Positions 52,814 to 61,078 of a stretch of 64,000 nt of DNA are shown here, piece after piece. This DNA comes from Nitratireductor thuwali (lineage in GTDB: Bacteria; Pseudomonadota; Alphaproteobacteria; Rhizobiales; Rhizobiaceae). The notes beneath the pieces were generated by a model, which was not told where the DNA came from, made no database searches, and saw only the letters and a program-made list of their open reading frames with translations. The stretch covers positions 1,488,001 through 1,552,000 of the forward strand of contig NZ_CP030941.1 in NCBI RefSeq assembly GCF_036621415.1. Reading direction: 5' to 3'. Both the position numbers and the translations under genes were made by a program. Each line of letters starts with the position of its first letter. Within the stretch, counting starts at the first letter, position 1.

Positions 52814-53164
52814 ATGGCAAGGCACCGCAATCACAGCATCCAGTTCAAGCGCCAAATCGTGCAGGAGTATTTCTCCGGCGAGTCACTTCACGGCCTGGCG
52901 AGGCGTTACGACATCGCGCGCAACCTGATCCGCATCTGGATCCGCAAGCATGAGGAAGGCGCCTTTGACGAGGATGTTGAGGCCGTAGATCTGATTCAGG
53001 AATACGAGGCCCGGATCGCGGCCCTTGAACGGCTCGTCGGCAAGCAGGCTCTCGAGCTGGAGTTCCTAAAGGGGGCTCTGAAAAACGCACAGCGGCCGAA
53101 AAACGCGACTACATCCGTCATCACCGGCCCGGTGGCCTCTCCGTCGCCGAAGGATGCCGGCTGA
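52814..53164 (+). CDS. IS3-family transposase OrfA (outer element)
   Basis: A 116-residue DNA-binding half of an IS3 transposase. The helix-turn-helix is RQIVQEYFSGESLHGLARRY with NLIRIWIRKHEEGAF, followed by a leucine-zipper-like helix (LIQEYEARIAALERLVGKQA). The stop overlaps the orfB ATG (TGATG). The orfB frame is also open upstream of its ATG, in the -1 frame relative to orfA, as expected for a frameshifted fusion transposase. Confidence 0.88.
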   Translation: MARHRNHSIQFKRQIVQEYFSGESLHGLARRYDIARNLIRIWIRKHEEGAFDEDVEAVDLIQEYEARIAALERLVGKQALELEFLKGALKNAQRPKNATTSVITGPVASPSPKDAG

Positions 53165-53850
53165 TGGGGATTGCGCGCTCGACTTACTATGACCACCCCC
53201 AGAAACAGGCCGACGACACTGCGATCGTGGAGGCGATGTTCGCGATCTGCGACGAGTTCGAATTCTACGGCTACCGTCGTGTCGGCGCCGCCCTGCGGCA
53301 ACAGGGCCTTGTCGTGAACCACAAGAAAATCCGGCGCCTGATGCGCGAGCATGATCTGCAGCCCAAGCTCCGGCGGCGCTTCGTTGTCACTACCGATAGC
53401 GATCACGACGGCCCAATCTTCCCCAACCTGGCAAAGGACTTTGTGTCGACCGGCCCAAACCAGCTTTGGGTCTCCGACATAACCTATGTGGCTGTGCCGG
53501 GCCGCTTCACTTACGTCGCCATCATTCTCGACGCCTGGTCGCGTTTGATCGTCGGCTACGCCATCGGCCGCTCGATCGACGCGCGCCTCACGATCACAGC
53601 CCTGACTGCAGCTATCCAGCGCCGAAAGCCGATGTCGGGCTTGATCCATCATTCCGACCGCGGTGGGCAATATGCGGCCGCTCTCTACCGTGAGACGCTG
53701 AGCCGCAATGGCCTGATCGGCTCAATGGGGCGCCGGGGCAATCCCTATGACAACGCCAAGGCCGAAAGCTTCATGAAGACGTTGAAGATCGAGGCGGTCT
53801 ATCCCATGGCCTTCGAAAACTTCGAGGAGGTCGCAGAATACCTTCCCCAC
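53164..53850 (+). pseudogene. IS3-family transposase OrfB, 3' end lost to a second insertion
   Basis: The catalytic half with its HTH_21 domain (YGYRRVGAALRQQGLVVNHK) and rve integrase core: NQLWVSDITYVAVPGRFTYV (first Asp), LIHHSDRGGQYAA (second Asp) and GNPYDNAKAESFMKTLKIEA (Glu of DDE). The true sequence ends at about EVAEYLPH (53850); the frame then reads 13 codons into the inner IS. About 30-40 C-terminal residues are missing, so it should be inactive. Confidence 0.85.
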
Positions 53851-53916
53851 TTGACGTGCTCCCCTGAAATGTCCTCGCTTTGTGGTTAGTCTCTCTTTGG
53901 AGAGAGGAGACTGGCA

Positions 53917-54183
53917 ATGAAGCGATCGCGCTTTTCGGACGAGCAGATCATCGGCATTCTGAAGGAGCACCAGGCCGGGCTATCGGCGACGGAGCTGTGC
54001 CGCAAATACGGGATCAGCGACGCGACGTTCTACACCTGGCGCAAGAAGTATGGCGGCATGGAGGTCTCGGAGGCCAAGCGGCTGAGGGCGCTGGAGGAGG
54101 AGAATGCGCGCCTGAAGAAGCTTCTGGCGGAGTCGATGATGGACGTGTCGACGCTGCGCGAGATGCTGGCAAAAAACTTCTGA
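53917..54183 (+). CDS. IS3-family transposase OrfA (inner element)
   Basis: An 88-residue DNA-binding protein: [20 protein letters not shown] then [20 protein letters not shown] and [20 protein letters not shown], typical of the IS407-like group. GGAGAGAGGAG precedes ATG 53917. Near its end the heptamer AAAAAAC (54171-54177), in phase as A-AAA-AAC, is a classical -1 slippery site leading into orfB. Confidence 0.9.
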   Translation: MKRSRFSDEQIIGILKEHQAGLSATELCRKYGISDATFYTWRKKYGGMEVSEAKRLRALEEENARLKKLLAESMMDVSTLREMLAKNF

Positions 54184-55028
54184 CGCCCGGTTCGAGGAGA
54201 CAGGCCGTGGACTGGGCCATTGAAGAGAGGGGATATTCCCAACGCCGTGCGTGCGGTCTGGTGGGCATTGCGCCGCGCGTCTACCGCTACCGCTCGTCGC
54301 GGCCGGACGATGCCGGCCTGCGCAAGCGGCTGCATGAGCTGGCGGCGCAGCGCCGGCGCTTCGGCTACCGCCGCCTGCACCTGCTGTTGAGGCGGGAGGG
54401 CGTGACGGTGAACTGGAAGAAGCTCTATCGGCTCTACAAGGAGGAGCGGCTGACGGTGCGCAAGCGCGGCGGCCGCAAGCGAGCGCTCGGCACGAGAGCA
54501 CCGATGGCGATCCCGCAGGACCCCAACCAGCGCTGGAGCCTCGACTTCGTCTCCGACACGCTGACCGACGGCAGGCGCTTCCGCATCCTGTGCGTCATCG
54601 ACGACTTCAGCCGCGAATGCCTGGCAGCGGTGGTCGACAACTCGCTGTCCGGCGAGCGGGTTGCCCGCGAACTCGACCGCATTGCCGAGCCGCGCGGCTA
54701 TCCCTGCATGATCGTCTCCGACAACGGCACCGAGCTGACCTCCAACGCTATCCTGGGCTGGCAGGAGGAGCGGCAGGTCGAATGGCATTACATCGCGCCG
54801 GGCAAGCCGATGCAGAACGGTCTGGTGGAGAGCTTCATCGGGCGGCTCAGGGACGAATGCCTCAACGAGCGGCTGTTCACAAGCTACAGGCACGCCCGCG
54901 ACAGCATCGAGGAATGGAGGATCGACTACAATCTGAAGCGCCCACACACGAGCCTCGACGGGCTCACCCCGCACGAATTTGCAACCCGGTCGAGAACGGA
55001 CCACAACGTGAACAGGGCTAACCTATAG
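54177..55028 (+). CDS. IS3-family transposase OrfB (inner element), made by -1 frameshift
   Basis: The catalytic half, about 283 residues, read after slippage at AAAAAAC. It starts [20 protein letters not shown]; the HTH_21 part is [20 protein letters not shown] and the DDE residues are in [31 protein letters not shown] and [20 protein letters not shown]. It ends [23 protein letters not shown] at 54207 could also start it independently. It looks intact. Confidence 0.88.
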   Translation, partial: LLTPGSRRQAVDWAIEERGYSQRRACGLVGIAPRVYRYRSSRPDDAGLRKRLHELAAQRRRFGYRRLHLLLRREGVTVNWKKLYRLYKEERLTVRKRGGRKRALGTRAPMAIPQDPNQRWSLDFVSDTLTDGRRFRILCVIDDFSRECLAAVVDNSLSGERVARELDRIAEPRGYPCMIVSDNGTELTSNAILGWQEERQVEWHYIAPGKPMQNGLVESFIGRLRDECLNERLFTSYRHARDSIEEWRIDYNLKRPHTSLDGLTPHEFATRSRTDHNVNRANL

Positions 55029-55092
55029 GCGGGGACAAATAGGGGAGCACGTCACCACCCTCAGGGGCGCACTCCAGTCTCCGGGTCGTACA

Positions 55093-55770
55093 ATGTTGAA
55101 AGTGGTTGCGGGGGCTCGCAACCCCCGATACCGACACTCGCTTTCTGTGCCCATATGATTTTCCTGTGCCAACTGCCGATGCTTGGCGTACCATGAGCGC
55201 TTTCTTTGGGACCGCCGCAGGCTTTGAACTGCGGTCGTTCCCGTCGGCGTGGGCATCGGCGTGGCCGAGCCCTTTGTGGTCGTTCCCGTCACGCCTCAGG
55301 AACGACCGTCGTGCGCCCCCAATCTCGCAAGTCAAAGCCATGTTGGCCAACCTCCAAAAGGCGTCGTCGCTTACGAAACATCCGAAGGCCAGCTGATAAT
55401 TCGGCGTATGCGTTCCAATCCCGCCCTATCCGCCAATTGCCTCGTCTTAAGAGCCTCGACAGGTTGTGGCCAGTTCAACTGCTCGAAGTCCTTCAGCCGC
55501 AACAGACCCCCGATTTCAGCATCCGGCCAACGGAGATCGACAAGACGCAGACCTCGAGCGCGACGTCACGGCCGGCTGTTTCCTAAGCGAACAGCAAGCC
55601 GTGCACCGTTGCAGCAGTCTGCGCGCCGCGCGATAGCGCTGGACCAGCTAGCGTGACGAATAACAAACGCTTTCGCGGACCGCCATCAGGGGCCAGACCT
55701 ATTCCGGTTCGCGCCGACGGAGCGGGGCGCCGTCAGTTCTTCCCGTTTCTCCGAAACAACAGGAATCAAA
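55093..55770. other. Gene-poor stretch right of the insertion elements
   Basis: About 680 bases with no supported gene. A hairpin GGTTGCG/CGCAACC (55104-55123) lies just outside the outer IS end. GGTCGTTCCCGTC occurs twice, near 55233 and 55279. Frames such as 55249-55656 plus and 55018-55350 minus have biased composition but no recognisable motifs. It is probably debris of earlier insertions. Confidence 0.4.
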
Positions 55771-56217
55771 ATGAACAACAAGGCTGAAATCGAACAATCC
55801 GATCGCGGCTATCCGACAGGCATGGTCCTGTGGCTTCTTCGTGCGGAAGCACTGGCGATGTTCGCAGCAAGTACCGCTCTTTTCTTCTTCCTCGGCGGCG
55901 AGTTCTGGCTATTCGCCGTCCTATTCTTTGCGCCGGACCTCAGCTTCGTCGGCTACGTGTTAGGCAAAAAGGCGGGCGCGGCTCTCTACAACGTCGTCCA
56001 CAGCTACGCCCTGCCGGCCGTGCTGGCCATCACCGGTGTTCTGACCGGCCTTACGATCCTCTGGCAGATCGGCCTGATATTCGTGGCTCATGCCGCCTTC
56101 GACCGGAGCCTGGGCTACGGGCTGAAATACGCTGCCGGCTTCCGCCACACCCACCTCGGGCCGATCGGCAACCTGCCCAGGGCGGCGGCTACATTCGCTC
56201 AACAAGGAGACGTATGA
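55771..56217 (+). CDS. DUF4260 family membrane protein
   Basis: A 148-residue membrane protein with about four helices: WLLRAEALAMFAASTALFFF, WLFAVLFFAPDLSFVGYVLG, ALYNVVHSYALPAVLAITGV and ILWQIGLIFVAHAAFDRSLG, followed by the conserved GYGLKYAAGFRHTHLGPIG. These match the DUF4260 pattern; its function is unknown. An AACAGGAAT site precedes ATG 55771. Confidence 0.87.
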   Translation: MNNKAEIEQSDRGYPTGMVLWLLRAEALAMFAASTALFFFLGGEFWLFAVLFFAPDLSFVGYVLGKKAGAALYNVVHSYALPAVLAITGVLTGLTILWQIGLIFVAHAAFDRSLGYGLKYAAGFRHTHLGPIGNLPRAAATFAQQGDV

Positions 56218-56269
56218 TGATGTCGTCTTCCATCCAATCCGGTTCGACGACCATCCAAACGCGTGGCTT

Positions 56270-56400
56270 GCCGGGTAGGACGGCGATTCCCCTACTCGTA
56301 TTGGTATCTGATGTCTCCGGTTCGGATGAAGAACCAGCAAGATCGGCACGTCGACGGCAGTCCCGGTGCCGCACGGCATTCAAACGATCGCTAATATCAA
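56270..56400 (+). pseudogene. Possible LysR effector-domain relic A
   Basis: One frame reads TRIGI, stop, then TSKIGTSTAVPVPHG around GCAAGATCGGCAC (56337-56349). The spacing RIG...ARKIGT resembles the LysR stretch IRIGEL...ARKIGT...V.AAP. Stops interrupt it. Related segments occur at 57780 and 62770. The rest of the 332-base gap (56218-56549) shows nothing else. Confidence 0.35.
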
Positions 56401-56549
56401 GCCTCTCAACGCTGCTTGTCCTGTCCGCACCTGGGAAGGCGGTGGCTCAAACTGGACGCGGGATGACAGAAATTTGGAGCAGCATACCTACAATCCGGGC
56501 GTCTTTAACCCCTGCACCCCTCGAACCAAAACAGAGATAGGAGTTCATC

Positions 56550-57317
56550 ATGGCCAAGCTTGCTGCAACTGTTACTATTGCAACCGCACTTCTATCGGGC
56601 ACCGCCATTGCCGAACCGGCCAAGCCAACGATCGTCCTCGTGCACGGCGCGTTCGCCGACTCCTCCAGCTGGAATGGCGTCGTCGCCAGCCTCAAGAAAG
56701 GCGGCTACACGACAGTTGCGGTCGCGAACCCGTTGCGGAGTGTTTCCAACGATGCACGCGTGGTCTCGGACGTCGTTGCAAGCATCGCCGGGCCGGTGGT
56801 CCTCGTCGGCCATTCCTATGGTGGCCAGGTCATCTCGAACGCTGCGCAAGGGCGCGAAAACATCAAGTCTCTGGTCTATGTGGCGGCCTTCGCACCGGAT
56901 GCCGGGGAAGCTGCGGCAGAACTGGCCAGCAAGTTCCCTGGCGGGAAGCTCGGGGAAGCACTTGCGCCGCCCGTCAAGCTCTCGGACGGTGGGGTCGATC
57001 TGTACATCGATCAGGCGAAGTTCCACGATCAGTTCGCACACGACGTTCCGGCTGAAATAACTGTTCTGATGGCAGCGGGCCAACGGCCGATCACCGAAGC
57101 CGCGCTGTCGGAAAAGTCCGGCGAGCCGGCCTGGAAGTCGCTGCCGTCCTACTTCGTCTACGGCGACGGCGACAAGAACATCCCCGCCGAGGCACTCCGG
57201 TTCATGGCCGAACGCGCCGACTCCAAGAGCACGGTGGTTGTCGAGGGAGCGTCACATGTCGTTATGGTCTCGAACCCGCAGGTCGTCGCAGACCTAATCG
57301 AGGAAGCGGCCAAGTAA
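56550..57317 (+). CDS. Secreted alpha/beta hydrolase
   Basis: A 255-residue enzyme with a Sec signal (ATVTIATALLSGTAIAEPAK). The alpha/beta-hydrolase set is complete: oxyanion strand IVLVHGAFADSSSW, nucleophile Ser in LVGHSYGGQVI, acid Asp in FVYGDGDKNIPAEALRFMAE and His in VVEGASHVVMVSNP. It belongs to the small-esterase branch related to salicylate-binding protein and plant esterases. AGATAGGAG precedes ATG 56550. Substrate unknown, acting in the periplasm. Confidence 0.88.
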   Translation: MAKLAATVTIATALLSGTAIAEPAKPTIVLVHGAFADSSSWNGVVASLKKGGYTTVAVANPLRSVSNDARVVSDVVASIAGPVVLVGHSYGGQVISNAAQGRENIKSLVYVAAFAPDAGEAAAELASKFPGGKLGEALAPPVKLSDGGVDLYIDQAKFHDQFAHDVPAEITVLMAAGQRPITEAALSEKSGEPAWKSLPSYFVYGDGDKNIPAEALRFMAERADSKSTVVVEGASHVVMVSNPQVVADLIEEAAK

Positions 57318-57371
57318 GCTTGCTCACCTGCCCCACGCCAGGCCTGAATTCACTCAGCAAGGAGAAGTAGG

Positions 57372-57773
57372 ATGGAAAAGCCGGAATTCATTGTCACGCC
57401 TGGTTTCGGCGAGACCTTTCGCAACAACCTCCACTTCTCGACCGCGGTACGGATTGGGAACCGCCTGGAGACATCCGGTCAGGGCGGATGGAACGACGAT
57501 CTCGAAATTCCAGTGGCGATCGAGGACGAGATTGCAGCAGCGTTTGACAATATCGCGCTAGTTCTGGCGCAGGCGGGCGCATCCTGGTGTCAGGTCGTCC
57601 ATGTCAACACCTACCATGTCGGCGGCTTTCCACCCATCGTGAACGAGACGATCGTCCGTCTGTACCGACACCATATGCCTGACCATGCACCGATCTGGAC
57701 GCAGCTCGGCGTAGAGGCGCTGGGCCTTCCCGCGATGCGCTTTGAAATGCGGGTGACCGCTATTACCGACTAG
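57372..57773 (+). CDS. RidA family protein (YjgF/YER057c/UK114)
   Basis: A 133-residue protein. RidA relatives hydrolyse reactive enamines/imines formed by PLP and flavin enzymes. Family signs: RIGNRLETSGQGGWNDDLEI, AAAFDNIALVLAQAGASWCQ with VVHVNTYHVG, and the C-terminal PAMRFEMRVTAI where the Arg binds the imino acid carboxylate. AAGGAGAAG lies just before ATG 57372. The next genes also act on small amides and imines. Confidence 0.9.
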   Translation: MEKPEFIVTPGFGETFRNNLHFSTAVRIGNRLETSGQGGWNDDLEIPVAIEDEIAAAFDNIALVLAQAGASWCQVVHVNTYHVGGFPPIVNETIVRLYRHHMPDHAPIWTQLGVEALGLPAMRFEMRVTAITD

Positions 57774-57777
57774 GATC

Positions 57778-57905
57778 GCTTCAGTCGACGCAGCGATCTG
57801 AATCGGAATCCTGGTCAGGGCGGCACAGCGCTTCAATTCGGCGAGAGCCCGCAAGATTGGCACCGTCATCGCAGTTTCTGCGCCGCAGCGATCAAGCACA
57901 GGCAC
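57778..57905 (+). pseudogene. LysR effector-domain relic B
   Basis: A single frame gives VDAAI, stop, IGILVRAAQRFNSARARKIG, TVIAVSAP. Changing the TGA to CGA would give VDAAIRIG, the usual LysR beta-strand, with ARKIGT at the right distance. It includes GCAAGATTGGCAC at 57851-57863, the motif shared with 56337 and 62787. It occupies the 273-base gap between ridA-like and XapX genes. Confidence 0.45.
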
Positions 57906-58046
57906 TAGCGTAAGTTTTCCAATGCTGACCCGCTTGGAAGCTGTGCGGCGCCCGATGCCTCCGTGGCAGCGGTGCTAGCAACCCGCGCCAGACCTTCATT
58001 GCTGGGTAGAGCTTAGACCTCAGGTATCTCACCAGGAGATCAATCC

Positions 58047-58298
58047 ATGAGCCCGATTCACCCTTACATCCTTTCACTGATCGTCGGTCTCGGGATCGGC
58101 GTGATCTACGGCCTTGTCTCGGTCCGCTCGCCAGCCCCGCCGATCATCGCGCTGCTCGGGCTTCTGGGCATGCTTGCAGGGGAGGCCGGTGTCCAGTGGC
58201 TGAAGGGCCATACGAACCTCGTCCAGGCGGTCCTGCACGAAAAATCCTTCGCCCTTCGACGCGCCGACGAGGCGGCGAAAAAAGGCGACGTCGCCTGA
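58047..58298 (+). CDS. XapX domain membrane protein (DUF1427)
   Basis: An 83-residue protein with two helices: YILSLIVGLGIGVIYGLVSV and PAPPIIALLGLLGMLAGEAG, the XapX signature with VRSPAPP in the loop. A charged C-terminal helix follows (KSFALRRADEAAKKGDVA). It is 40 bases before the isochorismatase-type gene, a pairing I recall as common in proteobacteria. Function unknown. Confidence 0.9.
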   Translation: MSPIHPYILSLIVGLGIGVIYGLVSVRSPAPPIIALLGLLGMLAGEAGVQWLKGHTNLVQAVLHEKSFALRRADEAAKKGDVA

Positions 58299-58338
58299 GC
58301 GCCGATCATCGTTCACATCATCCGGAAAGCGAGAGCCG

Positions 58339-59028
58339 ATGTCCAGCAAACTGGAAGTCCTAACCCCTCAGAACAGCCAGCTCATCTTCATCGATCAGCA
58401 GCCTCAGATGGCCTTCGGTGTTCAGTCCATCGATCGGCAGGTTTTGAAGAACAACGTCGTCGGCCTTGCCAGGTCGGCAAAAGCCTTCAAGATCCCCACG
58501 ACGATCACGACGGTGGAAACGGACACCTTTTCCGGTCACACCTTTCCCGAATTGCTCGCGGTGTTTCCCGAAACGCCCATCCTCGAGCGCACATCGATGA
58601 ATTCCTGGGACGACCTGAAGGTGCGCGAGGCTTTGGCCGCCAAAGCCGCCGACGGACGAAAGAAAATCGTGGTGTCGGGCCTCTGGACCGAGGTCTGCAA
58701 CCTCACCTTCGCATTGTCCTGCCTCGCCGACACCGATTATGAAATCTACATGGTGGCCGACGCCTCGGGCGGAACATCGGTCGATGCGCACAAATACGCC
58801 ATGGACCGAATGGTCCAGGTAGGGATCGTCCCCGTCACTTGGCAGCAGGTTCTTCTGGAATGGCAACGCGACTGGGCGCGGCGCGAGACCTACAACGATG
58901 TCATGGCCATAGTACAGGAATTCGGTGGCGCCTACGGCATGGGCGTCGATTACGCCTACACCATGGTGCACAAGGCTTCCAAGCGCTCAGAGCACGGTCC
59001 GGTTCTGGCTCCGAAGCCGGCAGCCTGA
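58339..59028 (+). CDS. Isochorismatase-family cysteine hydrolase (YcaC-like)
   Basis: A 229-residue hydrolase. The catalytic triad is in sight: Asp in LIFIDQQPQMAFGVQSIDRQ, a Lys in the DGRKKIVVSGLW strand area and nucleophile Cys in SGLWTEVCNLTFALSCLADT. YcaC-like relatives cleave small amides or related bonds. The C-terminal extension (residues 185-229) is longer than in minimal members. It lies between XapX and the amidohydrolase on the same strand and probably shares their transcript. Confidence 0.9.
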   Translation: MSSKLEVLTPQNSQLIFIDQQPQMAFGVQSIDRQVLKNNVVGLARSAKAFKIPTTITTVETDTFSGHTFPELLAVFPETPILERTSMNSWDDLKVREALAAKAADGRKKIVVSGLWTEVCNLTFALSCLADTDYEIYMVADASGGTSVDAHKYAMDRMVQVGIVPVTWQQVLLEWQRDWARRETYNDVMAIVQEFGGAYGMGVDYAYTMVHKASKRSEHGPVLAPKPAA

Positions 59029-59133
59029 GGGCTGGCAACAGACAGGCCCGACGAGCGACCACGAGCGGGCCTCGGCCGCGCCGCTCCCTCCACCCTGTTT
59101 TCATCAACACGATCCGGCGCGAAGGAGAAAGCC

Positions 59134-60984
59134 ATGACCGCCAACGATCTGATCATCGTCAACGCCAGGGTAACGACACTCGATCGGCGGAACCCCTCGG
59201 CTGAGGCCGTGGCCATCCGGGACGGCAGGTTTCTTGCCGTGGGCACGGAAGCGGAGGTCCGGGCCGCTGCCCCGGACGCCGGGATCATCGACGCAAAAGG
59301 GCGGCGGTTGATTCCGGGGCTGATCGACAGCCACACCCATGTGATCCGCGGCGGGCTGAACTACAATATGGAGCTTCGCTGGGACGGCGTCCCATCGCTT
59401 TCCGATGCGATGACGATGCTGAAGCGGCAGGTCGACCGGACACCGGCGCCGCAATGGGTGCGCGTGGTCGGTGGCTTCACCGAACACCAGTTCGCCGAAA
59501 AACGCCTCCCCACGCTCGAAGAAATCAATGCGCTCGCGCCCGATACGCCCGTCTTCATTCTGCATCTGTACGATCGCGCACTGCTCAACGCGGCCGCATT
59601 GCGTGTCGTCGGCTACACGAAGGACACGCCCAATCCTCCCGGCGGCGAAATCGTCAGGGATGGCGACGGCAATCCCACCGGCCTGCTGCTGGCGCAGCCC
59701 AATGCAACGATCCTCTATTCGACGCTGACCAAGGGGCCGAAGCTGGATCCCGAGTACCAGATCAATTCGTCCCGCCATTTCATGCGCGAGCTGAACAGTC
59801 TCGGAGTGACCAGCGTGATCGATGCCGGCGGGGGCTTCCAGAACTATCCCGACGACTATGAGATCATCGAGAAGCTGCATACCGACGGACAGCTGACGGT
59901 CCGCATCAGCTACAACCTCTTCACCCAGAAGCCCAAGGAGGAACTCGCGGACTTCTCCTCCTGGGTGAAGCAGATCTCACCGGGACAAGGCGACGACATC
60001 TATCGCCACAACGGCGCTGGCGAGATGCTCGTCTATTCCGCAGCCGATTTCGAGGATTTCCGCGTCGAGCGCCCAGACATGCCGCCAGACATGGAATCCG
60101 ACCTGGAGCCCGTCATACGTCTCCTCGCAGAAAACCGCTGGCCCTGGCGGCTCCACGCCACCTACGATGAAACGATCGATCGTGCGCTCAACGTCTTCGA
60201 GCAGGTCAATCGCGACGTTCCACTGCAAGGAATCAACTGGTTCTTCGACCACGCCGAGACGATCAGCGACCGTAACATCGACCGTATCGCCGCGCTTGGC
60301 GGCGGCATAGCGGTACAGCATCGCATGGCCTTCCAGGGCGAGTATTTTGTCGAACGCTACGGGGCGAAAGCCGCCGAGCGCTCGCCGCCGATCCGCCGGA
60401 TCATGGAAGCAGGCGTTCCGGTTGGGGCCGGGACTGACGCCACCCGCGTCGCCAGCTACAATCCATGGGTCTCGCTATCGTGGCTCGTGACTTCGAAGAC
60501 CGTTGGAGGCCTCCCACTCTATCCGCAGCACAATCGCCTCGACCGCGAGACCGCGTTGCGGTTGTGGACCGAAGCGAACACCTGGTTTTCCAATGAGGAA
60601 GGCAGGAAAGGCCAGATCAAGGCCGAGCAGCTCGCCGACCTCGCTGTGCTGTCCGGCGATTACTTTTCCGTGCCGGAAAGCGACATCGTCCACCTACGAT
60701 CGGTCCTTACCATTCTCGGCGGCAAGGTCGTGCATGGAGACGGCGAATACGAGCAGCTCGCACCGGATCTTCCCGCTGCCACGCCGGACTGGTCGCCGGT
60801 CGCCACCTTCGGCGGCTATCACAAGACGAAAGAAGCCCGCACCAAGCTGATGATGAATTGCGGTTGCAGCAATTTCTGCGCGGTGCATGGCCATGACCAT
60901 GCCGCCGTTCTTGGCACGCAGCTCCCAGTCTCCGACTCCCGCACTTTCTGGGGTGCCCTCGGATGCGGCTGCTGGGCGGTCTGA
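59134..60984 (+). CDS. Metal-dependent amidohydrolase (YtcJ-like) with a Cys/His-rich tail
   Basis: A 616-residue TIM-barrel hydrolase of the YtcJ type. It starts DLIIVNARVTTLDRRNPSAE; the metal site begins PGLIDSHTHVIRGG, and later LHATYDETIDRALNVFEQV, WFFDHAETIS and GAGTDATRVASYNPW supply His and Asp ligands. The last 60 residues, after the usual KVVHGDGEY strand, carry NCGCSNFCAVHGHDHA and GALGCGCWAV, seven cysteines or so plus histidines, which I would not expect in YtcJ. GAAGGAGAAAG precedes ATG 59134. Substrate unknown. Confidence 0.88.
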   Translation: MTANDLIIVNARVTTLDRRNPSAEAVAIRDGRFLAVGTEAEVRAAAPDAGIIDAKGRRLIPGLIDSHTHVIRGGLNYNMELRWDGVPSLSDAMTMLKRQVDRTPAPQWVRVVGGFTEHQFAEKRLPTLEEINALAPDTPVFILHLYDRALLNAAALRVVGYTKDTPNPPGGEIVRDGDGNPTGLLLAQPNATILYSTLTKGPKLDPEYQINSSRHFMRELNSLGVTSVIDAGGGFQNYPDDYEIIEKLHTDGQLTVRISYNLFTQKPKEELADFSSWVKQISPGQGDDIYRHNGAGEMLVYSAADFEDFRVERPDMPPDMESDLEPVIRLLAENRWPWRLHATYDETIDRALNVFEQVNRDVPLQGINWFFDHAETISDRNIDRIAALGGGIAVQHRMAFQGEYFVERYGAKAAERSPPIRRIMEAGVPVGAGTDATRVASYNPWVSLSWLVTSKTVGGLPLYPQHNRLDRETALRLWTEANTWFSNEEGRKGQIKAEQLADLAVLSGDYFSVPESDIVHLRSVLTILGGKVVHGDGEYEQLAPDLPAATPDWSPVATFGGYHKTKEARTKLMMNCGCSNFCAVHGHDHAAVLGTQLPVSDSRTFWGALGCGCWAV

Positions 60985-61078
60985 CCTCGGCAGCCTCTTC
61001 GATGCGCGCGAATACGATCTGCGCCGTCTGCCAGACGCCGAACAGGAACAATCCGACGAGATTCCTCACCAAGGGTGG

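Larger units (their letters stand above)
53852..55054 (+). mobile_element. Inner IS3-family insertion sequence (IS407-like group), complete
   Basis: A 1.2 kb element with terminal repeats TGACGTGCTCCCCT (from 53852) and AGGGGAGCACGTCA (to 55054). It contains orfA (53917) and an orfB fused in the -1 frame. The sequence CCAC lies at 53847-53850 and again at 55055-55058, which could be a target duplication or chance. Both frames are intact, so it may still be active. Confidence 0.85.
52727..55092 (+). mobile_element. IS3-family insertion sequence interrupted by a second IS
   Basis: The outer element is bounded by a perfect 24-base inverted repeat at 52737-52760 and 55055-55078, extending less perfectly to TGTA at 52727 and TACA at 55092. 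It carries orfA (52814) and orfB (53164), but orfB is cut after EVAEYLPH by the inner element at 53852. The end of orfB is missing, although the right inverted repeat is intact directly after the inner element. The outer element therefore lost DNA and cannot make full-length transposase. I see no clean target duplication. Confidence 0.85.

Noticed and set aside
53847..55058. CCAC on both sides of the inner IS as a proven target duplication
   Set aside because: Only four bases, and the missing outer orfB end shows that the flanks are not an unaltered insertion site.
55101..55130. GGTTGCGGGGGCTCGCAACC as a tRNA T-arm or attachment site
   Set aside because: No tRNA cloverleaf can be built around it and no integrase is near; treated as a simple hairpin outside the IS end.
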